Assembly: GCA_035620975.1 (NCBI GenBank)
Contig: DASPFV010000106.1
Coordinates: 1-64,000 of the forward strand
Length of the DNA: 64,000 nt
Source of the DNA: DASPFV01 sp035620975
GTDB lineage: Bacteria > Acidobacteriota > Vicinamibacteria > Vicinamibacterales > 2-12-FULL-66-21
Reading direction: 5' to 3'
The notes under the pieces were generated by a model. That model made no database searches, was not told the origin of the DNA, and saw nothing but the letters and a program-made list of their open reading frames with translations. The position numbers and the translations under genes are program-made. Positions 33,473-42,447 of this stretch are shown piece after piece (position 1 is the first letter of the stretch; each line of letters opens with the position of its first letter).

Positions 33473-34750
33473 TCAAGCGCTCGCCAGCAGCCCCCTCCTC
33501 ACCAGATCGAGTGCCGCCTGCGTCGCGTTGAACTTGATCTGGTTGCGCCCGCCGGGCAGGTTGACGGTACGGACCCGGGCAGCGGCACCCGGCAGCACGG
33601 CAGCGAGCACCACCATCCCGACAGGTTTCTGCGGCGTACCGCCCCCCGGCCCCGCGACCCCTGTGACGCCGATGCCTACGGCTGCGCCCGTCCGCTCCCG
33701 TATCCCTTCTGCCATTGCGGCGGCAACAGGCTCGCTGACGGCGCCGTGCCTGTCAATCAGGTCGGCTGGCACGTTCGCGAAAGCGGTCTTCAGCTCGTTG
33801 GCGTAAGCGACCACGCCGCCCAGCACGTAGGCCGAGCTGCCAGGCACGTCCGTGAGCCGCGACAGCAGGAGACCGCCCGTGCACGATTCGGCTGCGGCGA
33901 TCGTGAGCCCGCGCTCCTGCAGCAGCCGCCCGACAATTTCCTCGAGCGGCCGGCCGTCTTCGCTGTACACGTCCGGCGCGAGCGCCTCGCGAAGCTGGCG
34001 CCGCGCGCTCGCCAGCGTGTCGGCAGCCAGCGTCGGGTCCGCCGTGCGGACCGAGAGGTGCAGCTCGATCTGGCCGGGCGTCGCGAGGACGGTGGTCTCG
34101 ATCGGCGGGATGGCGCGCAGCCACGACGAGTAGATCGGCTGCACGCGCTCTTCCACGTGCGATTCGGAGCGGCCGACCACGAAAAGAGACGTCCTGTAGA
34201 TGCGCTCGGCGCTCGCTCGTTCGGCCAGCGCGCCGGCGACGAGGCCGTCCAGCATCGGCTGCAGCTCGCGCGGCGGACCCGGCAGGAGCACGATCACGCC
34301 CCGTTCGTGCTCGATGAGCAGCCCCGGCGCGGTCCCGAGCGGGTTCGCGAGCACGACTGCGCCGCGGGGCACCTGCGCCTGCCGGCGGTTCACCTCCGGC
34401 ATCGTCAGGCCGCGCCGCCGGAAGCGCTCCTGGATGTGCGCGACGATAGCAGGATCCTCCTCGAGCGGCCGCCCGAGCACGTCCGCCACGACTTCCCGGG
34501 TGACGTCGTCGTCGGTCGGTCCCAGGCCTCCCGTCAGGACGACGGCGTCCACGCGCTCGAGCGCGTGGCGCAGGTGCGCGGCGAGCTCGGTGCGGCTGTC
34601 CCCCACGACCGACTTCGATCTGAGCTCGATGCCGAGCGAGCACAACCGCTCCGAGACGAACAGCGAGTTCGTGTCGAGTCGCGTCGATCCCAGCAGCTCC
34701 GAGCCGACGGCGATGACCGCCGCCGACCGGAGCGGCGTCGAACGAGTCAT
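33473..34750 (-). CDS. cinA: CinA: nucleotide/NMN amidohydrolase family protein
   Basis: 425 residues from ATG 34750, overlapping pgpA as ATGA. N-terminal molybdopterin-binding-like (COG1058) domain: VIAVGSELLGSTRLDTNSLFVSERL, TGGLGPTDDDVTREVVADVLGRPL and LLPGPPRELQPM. C-terminal CinA domain: LTIAAAESCTGGLLLSRLTDVPGSSAYVLGGVVAYANELKT with Ser and Lys, then GIGVTGVAGPGGGTPQKPVG, the NMN deamidase signature. Confidence 0.94.
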   Translation of the reverse strand: MTRSTPLRSAAVIAVGSELLGSTRLDTNSLFVSERLCSLGIELRSKSVVGDSRTELAAHLRHALERVDAVVLTGGLGPTDDDVTREVVADVLGRPLEEDPAIVAHIQERFRRRGLTMPEVNRRQAQVPRGAVVLANPLGTAPGLLIEHERGVIVLLPGPPRELQPMLDGLVAGALAERASAERIYRTSLFVVGRSESHVEERVQPIYSSWLRAIPPIETTVLATPGQIELHLSVRTADPTLAADTLASARRQLREALAPDVYSEDGRPLEEIVGRLLQERGLTIAAAESCTGGLLLSRLTDVPGSSAYVLGGVVAYANELKTAFANVPADLIDRHGAVSEPVAAAMAEGIRERTGAAVGIGVTGVAGPGGGTPQKPVGMVVLAAVLPGAAARVRTVNLPGGRNQIKFNATQAALDLVRRGLLASA

Positions 34751-35211
34751 GCAATCACCCCCGGGAACACCCACAGGACCAGTCGCAGCGTCAGGTTCGC
34801 GTACACCGCAGCCATCGCGTCGTCGGCCATGACGCCGAGCCCGCCGTGGAGACGCTCGAGGCGTTTCGCCGGAAACGGCTTCACGACATCGAAGATCCTG
34901 AACAGCATGAATCCTGCCGCGGCCGTCGCCATCCCGCCCGGGATGAGCCACATCGTGACGAGCATTCCGACCACTTCGTCGATGACGACAGGGCCCGGGT
35001 CGATGCCGCCGAAGTAGCGCTCGGCTTTCGTACCGGCCCACACGCCGGCTCCGAAGAGCACGAGGATCGTCCCGCTCTCGATCAATGCCGACCCCGTCCA
35101 CCAGACCAGCGCATAAACCAGCAGGCCGGCGAGCGAGCCAACCGTGCCGGGAGCGATCGGGAAGTAGCCGGTGTAGGCGGCCGTCGCGACGAAGATCGCC
35201 AGGTGCGTCAC
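34747..35211 (-). CDS. pgpA: Phosphatidylglycerophosphatase A
   Basis: 154 residues from GTG 35211, overlapping the RDD gene as GTGA. Four hydrophobic segments and the PgpA motifs TGYFPIAPGTVGSLAG, DPGPVVIDEVVGMLVT (catalytic acidic residues) and FRIFDVVKPFPAKRLERLHGGLGVMADDAMAAVYANL. Dephosphorylates PGP to phosphatidylglycerol; fits the lipid genes plsY and gpsA downstream. Confidence 0.94.
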   Translation of the reverse strand: MTHLAIFVATAAYTGYFPIAPGTVGSLAGLLVYALVWWTGSALIESGTILVLFGAGVWAGTKAERYFGGIDPGPVVIDEVVGMLVTMWLIPGGMATAAAGFMLFRIFDVVKPFPAKRLERLHGGLGVMADDAMAAVYANLTLRLVLWVFPGVIA

Positions 35212-36077
35212 GCCCGGACGACGCGGGTCTCGGCGAGCCGATCGTGCAGCCCGCGCCGATCGGCGGCCAGGAGAATCGGGACGAACCCGAGGCCCGCCGG
35301 CAGGAGCGCGGCAAAATAGGCAGCAGCGCGGACCACGGCCGGGCCGAGCGCGACACGGCCGTGCGATCCCGCAGGCGCAGCCGAGGGCACGACACGAATG
35401 CCCGTCGACATCTTGCCGATCGTCTGTCCCCCCGCGGCCGTGAAGAGCGCGAGATAGCCGCCGTTGAGCAGCAGCAGGAACGCCGCGAGCGGTGCGGCCG
35501 GGAGCATGCGCACGTCGCCCGGTGTCAGACTGAGGACCTGGAGCGTGAGATAGACCACGAGCACGTCGATGGACGCGAGGATGAGCAGGTCGAGAAGGCC
35601 TGCTGCGGCGCGCCGCACGAGCGAGGCTGCGTCGCGGGCCTCTCCGGCGGGCCCGGCGTCGGCCGTGGCGGCCGCTTCCTCCTCCACGCGAGCCAGCAGA
35701 CGGCCGGTGCCGTGGGCGTGAGCGCCGCGGGAACCGGGCGCGGTCTCCATCTCTCCGCGCGGCCGTCCCGGCGCCGGGCTTGGCTTCCGCACGGCGAGGG
35801 GAGGCCGAGGCACGGACGGCGCGGAAATCAGGGGCCTGTCGTCGGACGGATGGCCCGTCTCGAAGAGCGGCAACGCATCCGGCGATCGTTCAGGACCGGT
35901 CCCGCTCGGCTGCGCCGCAGCGAGGGGCAGATCGCGAAGCGGCCCGACGATGGGCTCTTCGCGACGGATCGGGAGGTCGGGCGCAGGAGGCTCTTCGACG
36001 AGAGAGAAATCGTATCCGCAGTTTCGGCATTTGTCGGCCGTGCCGAAGCTGATGTACCGGCACTTCGGGCATCTCAT
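35208..36077 (-). CDS. Zinc-ribbon RDD-family membrane protein
   Basis: 289 residues from ATG 36077, overlapping the next upstream gene as ATGA. N-terminal zinc ribbon MRCPKCRYISFGTADKCRNCGYDF, a long Pro/Arg-rich linker (about 30-140) and a C-terminal RDD domain: LVRRAAAGLLDLLILASIDVLV (first Arg-Asp pair), three hydrophobic helices, AAGGQTIGKMSTGIRVV and DRRGLHDRLAETRVV. RDD proteins are membrane proteins of mostly unknown transport role. Coupled with pgpA. Confidence 0.85.
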   Translation of the reverse strand: MRCPKCRYISFGTADKCRNCGYDFSLVEEPPAPDLPIRREEPIVGPLRDLPLAAAQPSGTGPERSPDALPLFETGHPSDDRPLISAPSVPRPPLAVRKPSPAPGRPRGEMETAPGSRGAHAHGTGRLLARVEEEAAATADAGPAGEARDAASLVRRAAAGLLDLLILASIDVLVVYLTLQVLSLTPGDVRMLPAAPLAAFLLLLNGGYLALFTAAGGQTIGKMSTGIRVVPSAAPAGSHGRVALGPAVVRAAAYFAALLPAGLGFVPILLAADRRGLHDRLAETRVVRA

Positions 36078-36916
36078 CGGCCGGGACCCGCCGGCGCCCG
36101 CCCGGGTCCGGACGTGCCTCTCGATGCGGCGAGGAGCTCGTCCTGGATGGCGGCGCGCAGCTCGTCTGCCTGACGGCGGAGCGGATCGCCGCGACGGATG
36201 CCTTCGAGCGCGTTCAGCGCGTCGTGCAGACGGCCGCGGTCGCGGAGGGTTCGTGCGCGGACGAGCGAGTTCTCGCCCGCCGTGGGCACGGGCAGCGGCT
36301 CCGCTTCGAGCTGTGCGGTCTGGCGCCCGGGTCGCGGCTCCGTGCGCGGCAGCCAGTCGGCGCCGCGGGTCCACAACCAGAGCGCGGCAGCCGCGACGGT
36401 CAGGCCCGCCGCGCCGCCGGTCGCGACCCAGGCCAGCCGCGACGAGGACGCGCGGCTCGCCGGGGGCCTCGAACCGTCGCGCCGAAGGGGCGCGAGCTGG
36501 CGCGCGAGCGTCGCGACGCCTCCGCGCGGCGCCGCGAGCTCGAGACGGGTGATCCGATCCAGCGTCGCGAGCGCCTCCTCGGTGGCCGTCCCGCGCTCCA
36601 TCGCCGACGTCAGCAGCCGGCGCGCGGTCGCGATATCGCCGCGGCCGAACGCGGCCACGCCGGTGTGCAGCAGCTCCTCGCCTTCCCGCTGGCGCTCGGC
36701 GACTGCGCTGCGGGCGCGCTCGATGTACGCCCGCGCCCGTGCGTGCCCGCGATCGAGGAAGAGGACGCGCGTCCAGACGCTGATGGCGAGCTCGTGCTGT
36801 TCGGCGAAATAGTGATCGAGACCGAGGAGGAGGAGTTCCTCGATGCGCGCGTCGCGCTCGCGATCCGGCACGTCGGCCGCATCGGGCGAGCGGTCGGTGC
36901 GCAGCGGATCGGTCAT
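36074..36916 (-). CDS. TPR-like protein with one transmembrane helix
   Basis: 280 residues from ATG 36916 (MTDPLRTDRSPDAADVPDRERDARIEELLLLGLDHYF). Helical repeats at about 22-90 (HYFAEQHELAISVWTRVLFLDRGHARARAYIERAR) with TPR spacing, a transmembrane helix LAWVATGGAAGLTVAAAALWLWT at about 160-182 and a periplasmic tail with another helical repeat (LVRARTLRDRGRLHDALNALEGI). Function unknown. First gene of the operon; a good promoter lies 83 bases upstream. Confidence 0.75.
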   Translation of the reverse strand: MTDPLRTDRSPDAADVPDRERDARIEELLLLGLDHYFAEQHELAISVWTRVLFLDRGHARARAYIERARSAVAERQREGEELLHTGVAAFGRGDIATARRLLTSAMERGTATEEALATLDRITRLELAAPRGGVATLARQLAPLRRDGSRPPASRASSSRLAWVATGGAAGLTVAAAALWLWTRGADWLPRTEPRPGRQTAQLEAEPLPVPTAGENSLVRARTLRDRGRLHDALNALEGIRRGDPLRRQADELRAAIQDELLAASRGTSGPGRAPAGPGR

Positions 36917-36998
36917 CGTCAAAGCCGGCACGGAACCTGTGCACGCCGCGGCCGGGACGCGCGTGCTCCGCGCGGAGATATCTCGAAGAGCCTCACGG

Positions 36999-37027
36999 AT
37001 TATGGAACGTCGGGATGGGGCCGTCAA
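36999..37027 (-). promoter_or_regulatory. Promoter of the RDD-pgpA-cinA-plsY-ftsY-rib operon
   Basis: Minus strand: -35 TTGACG (37027-37022), 17-base spacer, -10 CATAAT (37004-36999). Transcript start about 36992, leaving a 5' UTR of about 75 bases. It drives eleven genes with mostly overlapping ends. Confidence 0.65.
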
Positions 37028-37065
37028 ATGAAAGTTCGCCGCCCGATGTGGTACAACGCACGCGC

Positions 37066-37980
37066 ATGGCGATCATCGAATGCATCCCGAACGTGAGCGA
37101 AGGGCGCCGCCTTGACGTCGTGGACCGCATGGCCGCGGCGCTCCGCGGCACTGCCGGGGTCCGCCTGCTCGACCGCTCGTCGGACGCCTCGCACAACCGT
37201 TCCGTGTTCACGCTCGTCGGCGACGCGCCGCCCCTGAAAGCCGCGATCCTCGCGCTCTTCCAGGAGGCGATTGCCTCGATCGACCTCCGCCGGCACCAGG
37301 GGGAACATCCGCGCGTCGGCGCCGTGGACGTCGTCCCGTTCGTGCCGATCGAGGGCGCGACGATGGCCGACTGCGTTGCGCTGGCGCGGGAGGTGGGCGC
37401 GGCGGTCGCCGAGCGCTTCGCCGTGCCCGTATTCCTGTACGAGGAGGCCGCGGCATCGGCGACCCGGCGGAATCTCGAGGATATCCGCCGCGGCGAATTC
37501 GAGGGGCTCGCCGCGAAGATGGCGTCAGCCGACTGGGCGCCGGATTTCGGATCTCCTGCGCCCCATCCGAGCGCCGGGGCTTCGGTCGTCGGCGCCCGGA
37601 TGCCGCTGATCGCCTACAACATCAATCTCGCCACCGATCGGCTGGACGTCGCGAAGAAGATTGCCGCCGCGATCCGCCAGAGCAGCGGCGGCTTCCGCTA
37701 CGTGAAGGCCATGGGCGTGAAGCTCGAGGACCGCGACCTCGCGCAGGTCTCGATGAACCTGACCAACTATCAGAAGACGCCCATCTTCCGCGTGTTCGAG
37801 CTCGTGAAGCGGGAAGCGGACCGGTACGGCGTCCGGGTCCTGGAGAGCGAGATTGTGGGGCTGGTCCCCTCGACGGCCCTGATCGCGGCCGCAGAGTTCT
37901 ACCTGCAGCTGGAGCGATTCAGCGAAGACCAGGTGCTCGAGACGAAGCTCCGGCGCGGCGGCGAGGGGTCCGGGGCCTGA
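37066..37980 (+). CDS. ftcD: Glutamate formimidoyltransferase (single-domain)
   Basis: 304 residues from ATG 37066; an upstream in-frame ATG (37015) lies in promoter sequence. Formiminotransferase domain: IIECIPNVSEGRRLDVVDRM, LDRSSDASHNRSVFTLVG, HQGEHPRVGAVDVVPFVPIEG, GARMPLIAYNINLAT and QVSMNLTNYQKTPIFRVFELV. Moves formimino groups from formiminoglutamate to tetrahydrofolate in histidine degradation. The cyclodeaminase domain of the mammalian-type protein is absent and no hut genes are in the window. A TACAAC eight bases before the ATG could be a -10 box of a near-leaderless message. Confidence 0.93.
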   Translation: MAIIECIPNVSEGRRLDVVDRMAAALRGTAGVRLLDRSSDASHNRSVFTLVGDAPPLKAAILALFQEAIASIDLRRHQGEHPRVGAVDVVPFVPIEGATMADCVALAREVGAAVAERFAVPVFLYEEAAASATRRNLEDIRRGEFEGLAAKMASADWAPDFGSPAPHPSAGASVVGARMPLIAYNINLATDRLDVAKKIAAAIRQSSGGFRYVKAMGVKLEDRDLAQVSMNLTNYQKTPIFRVFELVKREADRYGVRVLESEIVGLVPSTALIAAAEFYLQLERFSEDQVLETKLRRGGEGSGA

Positions 37981-37983
37981 GCC

Positions 37984-39369
37984 TCAGACGAGCTCCTCGT
38001 CTCCCTCCAGGCGACGCACGGGAGCAATGCCGAACCCGCGCATCTTCCGATAGAGGTTGCTGCGCTCGACGCCGAGCACCTCGGCGGTCCGCGAGATGTT
38101 TCCCTGCTGCGCCGCGAGCGCGCGCAGGATGTACTCCCGCTCGAACCGATCGCGGGCCTCGTGCAGCGGGAGGGGCACGCCCGCGAGCACCTCGGCTCCC
38201 GAGAGCAGTCCGGCATCGAGGAACGTCACGTCGGCGGCGGTGATCGTGTCGCCCGGCACCATGATCATGAGACGCTCGATCACGTTCCTCAACTCGCGGA
38301 CGTTGCCCGGCCAGCGGTACGCCTGCAGCGCGGCGGCGGCGCCGGGGTCGAGCCGCTTCGAGCGCCGGCCGTACTCGCGCGCCAGCTCCCGCATGAAGTG
38401 ATCCGCCAGCAGCGGCACGTCCTCGGCGCGATCCCGCAGGGGGGGCACGAACACGGGGATCACGCTGAGGCGGAAGTACAGATCCTCGCGGAAGCGGGCC
38501 GCGCGGATCTCCGCCGTCAGGTCCTTGTTCGTCGCGGCGAGCACCCGGACGTCGACTCGTACGCTGTTCGCGCCGCCGACGGGCTCGACGACCTGCTCCT
38601 GCAGGGCACGCAGCACCTTGGCCTGCGTCTTGAGGCTCATGTCGCCGATCTCGTCGAGGAAGAGAGTGCCGCCGTCGGCGAGCTCGAACTTGCCTCGGCG
38701 GTCCTGCAGCGCGCCCGTGAACGCGCCCTTCACGTGGCCGAACAACTCGCTCTCGATCAGCTCTTCGGGAATCGCCGCGCAGTTGACCTCGACGAAGGGG
38801 CCGGCGCGCCGGCGGCTGAGCGCGTGGATGCTGCGCGCGACGAGCTCCTTGCCCGTGCCGTTCTCGCCGAAGATCAGCACGCGGCCGTTCGTCGGCGCCG
38901 CCATCGCGATCTGCTCGCGGAGTTGCGCCATCGCGACGCTCTCGCCCACCATCGTCAGCCGCCGATCGACGTGGGCCCGCAGCGCGCGGTTCTCTGCCTC
39001 GAGCTGGCGCTGGCGGACGGCGTTGCCGATGACGAGCACCGTTTTCTCGAGCGAGAGCGGCTTCTCGACGAAATCGAACGCGCCCATCTTGATCGCCCGG
39101 ACCGCCGACTCGATGTTGCCGTGCCCCGAGATCATCACGACGGGCGCGTCGACCCGCCGGTCGCGCAGCCGCGCCAGCGTGGCGAGCCCGTCCATGCCGG
39201 GCAGCCAGATGTCGAGCACGATGACGTCGTACGGCCCCCGCGCGACGCGATCCAGGCAGGCCTCCCCGCTGTCGACCGCCTCGACCGCATACCCCTCGTC
39301 GCGCAGCACGCCCGAGAGCGCACTCCGCACGCCCGCCTCGTCGTCAACGATGAGGACAGTCGGCTTCAT
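37984..39369 (-). CDS. ntrX: NtrX-type sigma54-dependent response regulator
   Basis: 461 residues from ATG 39369. Receiver domain (VLIVDDEAGVRSAL, phospho-acceptor Asp in VIVLDIWLPGMDG, Lys in FVEKPL); AAA+ domain with Walker A GENGTGKELVARSIH, the sigma54-contact loop GAFTGA, Walker B GGTLFLDEIGDM and the arginine-finger region; C-terminal Fis-type helix-turn-helix QGNISRTAEVLGVERSNLYRKM. Works with the kinase encoded just upstream. It ends 3 bases from the convergent ftcD stop. Confidence 0.92.
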   Translation of the reverse strand: MKPTVLIVDDEAGVRSALSGVLRDEGYAVEAVDSGEACLDRVARGPYDVIVLDIWLPGMDGLATLARLRDRRVDAPVVMISGHGNIESAVRAIKMGAFDFVEKPLSLEKTVLVIGNAVRQRQLEAENRALRAHVDRRLTMVGESVAMAQLREQIAMAAPTNGRVLIFGENGTGKELVARSIHALSRRRAGPFVEVNCAAIPEELIESELFGHVKGAFTGALQDRRGKFELADGGTLFLDEIGDMSLKTQAKVLRALQEQVVEPVGGANSVRVDVRVLAATNKDLTAEIRAARFREDLYFRLSVIPVFVPPLRDRAEDVPLLADHFMRELAREYGRRSKRLDPGAAAALQAYRWPGNVRELRNVIERLMIMVPGDTITAADVTFLDAGLLSGAEVLAGVPLPLHEARDRFEREYILRALAAQQGNISRTAEVLGVERSNLYRKMRGFGIAPVRRLEGDEELV

Positions 39370-39405
39370 CGGTCCCGCCGCTTACGCGACCCGCCACCAA
39401 GGCAC

Positions 39406-39459
39406 CTCGCACCCAAGGCCCTCCTCGCACCCAAGGCCCTCCTCGCACCCAGGGACATC
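39406..39459. repeat. Tandem 18-bp repeat, three copies
   Basis: CTCGCACCCAAGGCCCTC twice exactly, then a third copy with four changes (CTCGCACCCAGGGACATC). It fills the spacer between the kinase and the regulator genes. Confidence 0.85.
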
Positions 39460-39467
39460 CAGGGCAC

Positions 39468-41771
39468 CTAGACCGGAACCTCTATCGTAAACACCGTCCC
39501 CGTGGGGGAGTTGTCCGTGACCTCGATGCTGCCCCCGTGCTCGGCCACGATCCGCCGCACGATTGCGAGCCCGAGCCCGCTGCCGCGCCGTTTCGTCGAA
39601 TAGTACGGCATGAAGAGCTTGTCCCGATCGCCGGGGGGGATGCCCGGGCCGTTGTCGGCGACCACGATCCGGGCCACACCGTTCACCGTGTCGAGCGCGG
39701 TCGACAGCACGATGGTCGGCGGCGATCCGTCGGGCCGGGCCGGCGCGCCGCTTCCGCCGAGCGCCTCGATCGCGTTGTCGAGCAGGTTGATCACGACGCG
39801 CCGAATCTGCTCGACGTCGAGCCGGACGGCCGGCAGTCCCTCCGCGAACCGGCGTTCGATCCGGATGTCGCGGAACAGGCCGTTGTAGAGCGCGAGCGTC
39901 GCGTCGAGCACTCCGTTCACGTCCGACGGCACGGCACGCGGCGCCGGCATGCGGGCGAACTGCGCGAATTCGTCCACGAGCGCCTTCAGCGACTCGACCT
40001 CGCCTACGATCGTGGTCGTGCACTCGTCCACCAGATCCCGCGCCGCCGGCGGCGCGGCGCCGAAGTGGCGGCGCAACCGCTCGGCGCACAGCTGAATCGG
40101 TGTGAGCGGATTCTTGATCTCGTGGGCGAGCCGCCGTGCGACGTCGCGCCAGGCCGCCACACGCTGCGTCCGGATGAGCGGCGTCACGTCGTCGAACACC
40201 AGCACTGCGCCTTCCGGGCGGCCGTCCTCCCGCTGGAGGGGGGACGCCGCGGCGGCCAGGTACAGCTCGCGCCCTTCGCGCGCGAGGGCAATCTCGTGCC
40301 CGCCCGGCACGGTGCCCGCGCCGGAGCTTCGCGACGGCCGGAGCAGGACCTCCAGCGGACGCAGGTCCTCGCGCTGCAGGACGTCGTCGATCGGACGCCC
40401 GATCACCGCGCGGTCGAGCTCGAGCAGCTTCAGGGCGGCGTTGTTGATCGTCTGCACCCGGCCTTCGGGTGTGAGTGAAATCACGCCTGTGGCAATCCGC
40501 TCGAGGACCGTCTCGATGTAGCGCCGCCGCTCGTCCAGCTCGAGATTCTTCCGCTCCAGGTCGGCGCGGGAGCGCTCGAGCGTCTGCTGGCTGGCCGCCA
40601 GCTCCCCGGCCATCGTGTTGAACGCCTCGACGAGCGAGCCGAACTCGTCGCGCGTCTCGGGCTCGATCCGGTAGTCCAGATGGCCTGCGCCGATCTCGCG
40701 GGCCCCGGCCGCCAGCCGCTGGACCGGGCGCGTGATGCGCTTGGCCAGATACAGGCCCGTCCAGGTCGCGCTCACCAGGATCATGAGCGTCATCATCAGG
40801 AACACCGACAGGTAGACCCCCTGCAGCGGCAGCCGCAGCACCCGCAGCTGCGTATACCGCTGGTAGGCGTCGGTGATCTGCCGGAAGTCGCCCGACAGGT
40901 GATCGCTCGCGACCACCACGCCGACGGGCCGCCGGGTCTGCGGATCCAGGATCAGCGCCCCGGCCCGTACGAGCTCGCCGCCTCCGTCGAGCGGCTCGTG
41001 CGCTTCCGTGTCGCCGCTTCCAGCGAGCACGGTTGCGGCCATCCGATCGGCCGTGGCACGGAGGTGACCCCGCGGCAGATCGGCCGACTGGGCCGCGACG
41101 AACGGCTCGACGGTGCGGACGTCGCTCGACGCGATCCGGTAGACCTCCACGAGGCCCACCCGGCCCTGAGCGACCTCGCCGGCGATCAGCTTCTGCACGG
41201 GCTCGAGGCGTCCCGCCTCCACGGCATCGGCGGGCAGCGTGCGCGCGATGCGGTCGGCGTGCGAGGCGACCGCCCCTTCGCGCTCGCGGTAGTAGTCCGC
41301 CGCAATCTGCATTGCGGAGCGGAGCACCTGGTCGACCGGCTGGCTGAACCACCGCTGCGTGCTGCTCCGGATCAGGTCGGCGCCGACCAGCAGGACCAGT
41401 ACTGACGGAATGATCGTCAGCCCGAGCATCGCCAGCACGAGCTTGGCCCGGAACCGGGAGAACGGCAGGCCCCGGCGCCGCTCGACGATCAGCTTGACCA
41501 CGTTGCGCGCCAGCACGAACAGCAGCGCGACGAGCATCGTGAGATCGGCCGCCGAGAGCGCGTAGAGCAGCACTTCCGACAGGAAATCGGGGTTCAGCTC
41601 CGCGGAACTGTCGGCGAGGCGGAGCATCGCGACGAGCGCCACGATGAGCAGGACGATACCGAGCAGCACCAGGCGCGGATTGTCCCGGAAGGGGCGGCGC
41701 TCGGCCCGGAGGGGCGCCGGATCACGGGGCGCGGGAAGCCGCGAACGCGACGTGTCGGTGATCGAGGACAT
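39468..41771 (-). CDS. ntrY: NtrY-type sensor histidine kinase
   Basis: 767 residues from ATG 41771; a further ATG 45 bases upstream is possible. Four hydrophobic segments in the first 380 residues (LVLLGIVLLIVALVAML; ALSAADLTMLVALLFVLA; LVLAMLGLTIIPSVLVLLVG; GVYLSVFLMMTLMILVSATW) flank a periplasmic domain. Then a HAMP linker (AKRITRPVQRLAAGAREIG), a PAS domain (YIETVLERIATGVISL), the phosphoacceptor H in RRLAHEIKNPLTP and the ATP domain (NLLDNAIEAL, VVADNGPGIPPGD, GSGLGLAIVRRIV). NtrY/NtrX pairs respond to nitrogen or redox cues in other bacteria; the signal here is unknown. Confidence 0.92.
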   Translation of the reverse strand: MSSITDTSRSRLPAPRDPAPLRAERRPFRDNPRLVLLGIVLLIVALVAMLRLADSSAELNPDFLSEVLLYALSAADLTMLVALLFVLARNVVKLIVERRRGLPFSRFRAKLVLAMLGLTIIPSVLVLLVGADLIRSSTQRWFSQPVDQVLRSAMQIAADYYREREGAVASHADRIARTLPADAVEAGRLEPVQKLIAGEVAQGRVGLVEVYRIASSDVRTVEPFVAAQSADLPRGHLRATADRMAATVLAGSGDTEAHEPLDGGGELVRAGALILDPQTRRPVGVVVASDHLSGDFRQITDAYQRYTQLRVLRLPLQGVYLSVFLMMTLMILVSATWTGLYLAKRITRPVQRLAAGAREIGAGHLDYRIEPETRDEFGSLVEAFNTMAGELAASQQTLERSRADLERKNLELDERRRYIETVLERIATGVISLTPEGRVQTINNAALKLLELDRAVIGRPIDDVLQREDLRPLEVLLRPSRSSGAGTVPGGHEIALAREGRELYLAAAASPLQREDGRPEGAVLVFDDVTPLIRTQRVAAWRDVARRLAHEIKNPLTPIQLCAERLRRHFGAAPPAARDLVDECTTTIVGEVESLKALVDEFAQFARMPAPRAVPSDVNGVLDATLALYNGLFRDIRIERRFAEGLPAVRLDVEQIRRVVINLLDNAIEALGGSGAPARPDGSPPTIVLSTALDTVNGVARIVVADNGPGIPPGDRDKLFMPYYSTKRRGSGLGLAIVRRIVAEHGGSIEVTDNSPTGTVFTIEVPV

Positions 41772-41857
41772 GGGAGCGTGCCGGGCGCCGACGTTCGGCC
41801 ATTCCCTCGCGGGCACGCGCGCCTCCGGTCAGGTGCCGCCGGAGGCGCCGCCGCGGG

Positions 41858-42394
41858 TCAGCGCAGGAACGTGAACTTGGCGAGTCCGGCGATATCCGAG
41901 CCCCAGGGCCACACGAACGCGGCATTGCGCGGCGTGGTGTGCGCGCGGACCCGCAGATAGTACTCGGCGTTCGGCTCGAGCGCCGAGCTGCGGAAGAGCG
42001 GCAGCTTCTCGAACTCCGTCAGCCACGCGCGGGCGGTCTCCTCCTCGTCCAGGTTCTCGGCCCGCTCGGTCCGGCCGTCCTGTGCGCGCGTCACGAGGTA
42101 GCGCCGCGTCAGGTTGTCGTACTTCACCGAGGCCGTGACCGTCGCCTCGCCGATCGTGCGGTCGACCCAGAGCGTGGCGCTCCGGCGGAGCTGGACGTCG
42201 TAGACGAAGGTCACCGTCATCCCGCTGTGAATCGCGGCACGTACCTCCTCCGTGAACGCGTCCGTGAGCTTGAAGGACACCAGGACGCGGTCCTCCCGGG
42301 CGAGCGGCGTCACCTGGATCGTCTGGGCCGCACCGTCGGCGGCCGGCAGCAGGGCGAGGAGGGCAAGCGCCACCACGAGGGGCCCGAATCGCAT
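41858..42394 (-). CDS. DUF4390-like periplasmic protein
   Basis: 178 residues from ATG 42394 with a signal peptide (LVVALALLALLPAADGAAQ). The mature part is beta-rich: VTPLAREDRVLVSFKLTDAFTEEVRAAIHSGMTVTFVYDVQLRRS, then LTEFEKLPLFRSSALEPNAEYYLRVRAHTTPR and a C-terminal aromatic-rich strand VWPWGSDIAGLAKFTFLR. DUF4390 genes are known just upstream of ntrY-ntrX in some proteobacteria; the same order is seen here (nrdR-DUF4390-ntrY-ntrX). Confidence 0.82.
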   Translation of the reverse strand: MRFGPLVVALALLALLPAADGAAQTIQVTPLAREDRVLVSFKLTDAFTEEVRAAIHSGMTVTFVYDVQLRRSATLWVDRTIGEATVTASVKYDNLTRRYLVTRAQDGRTERAENLDEEETARAWLTEFEKLPLFRSSALEPNAEYYLRVRAHTTPRNAAFVWPWGSDIAGLAKFTFLR

Positions 42395-42447
42395 GCCGTT
42401 CCTATTGTCGCCTGTCTTGACCGTTTCGAAGCCGATTTTCTTCGCGC

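Noticed and set aside
33420..33476. TTG start for thpR with a TTGA overlap
   Set aside because: Not excluded, but ATG 33419 matches the MRVFV-type N-terminus of the family; recorded only as an alternative.
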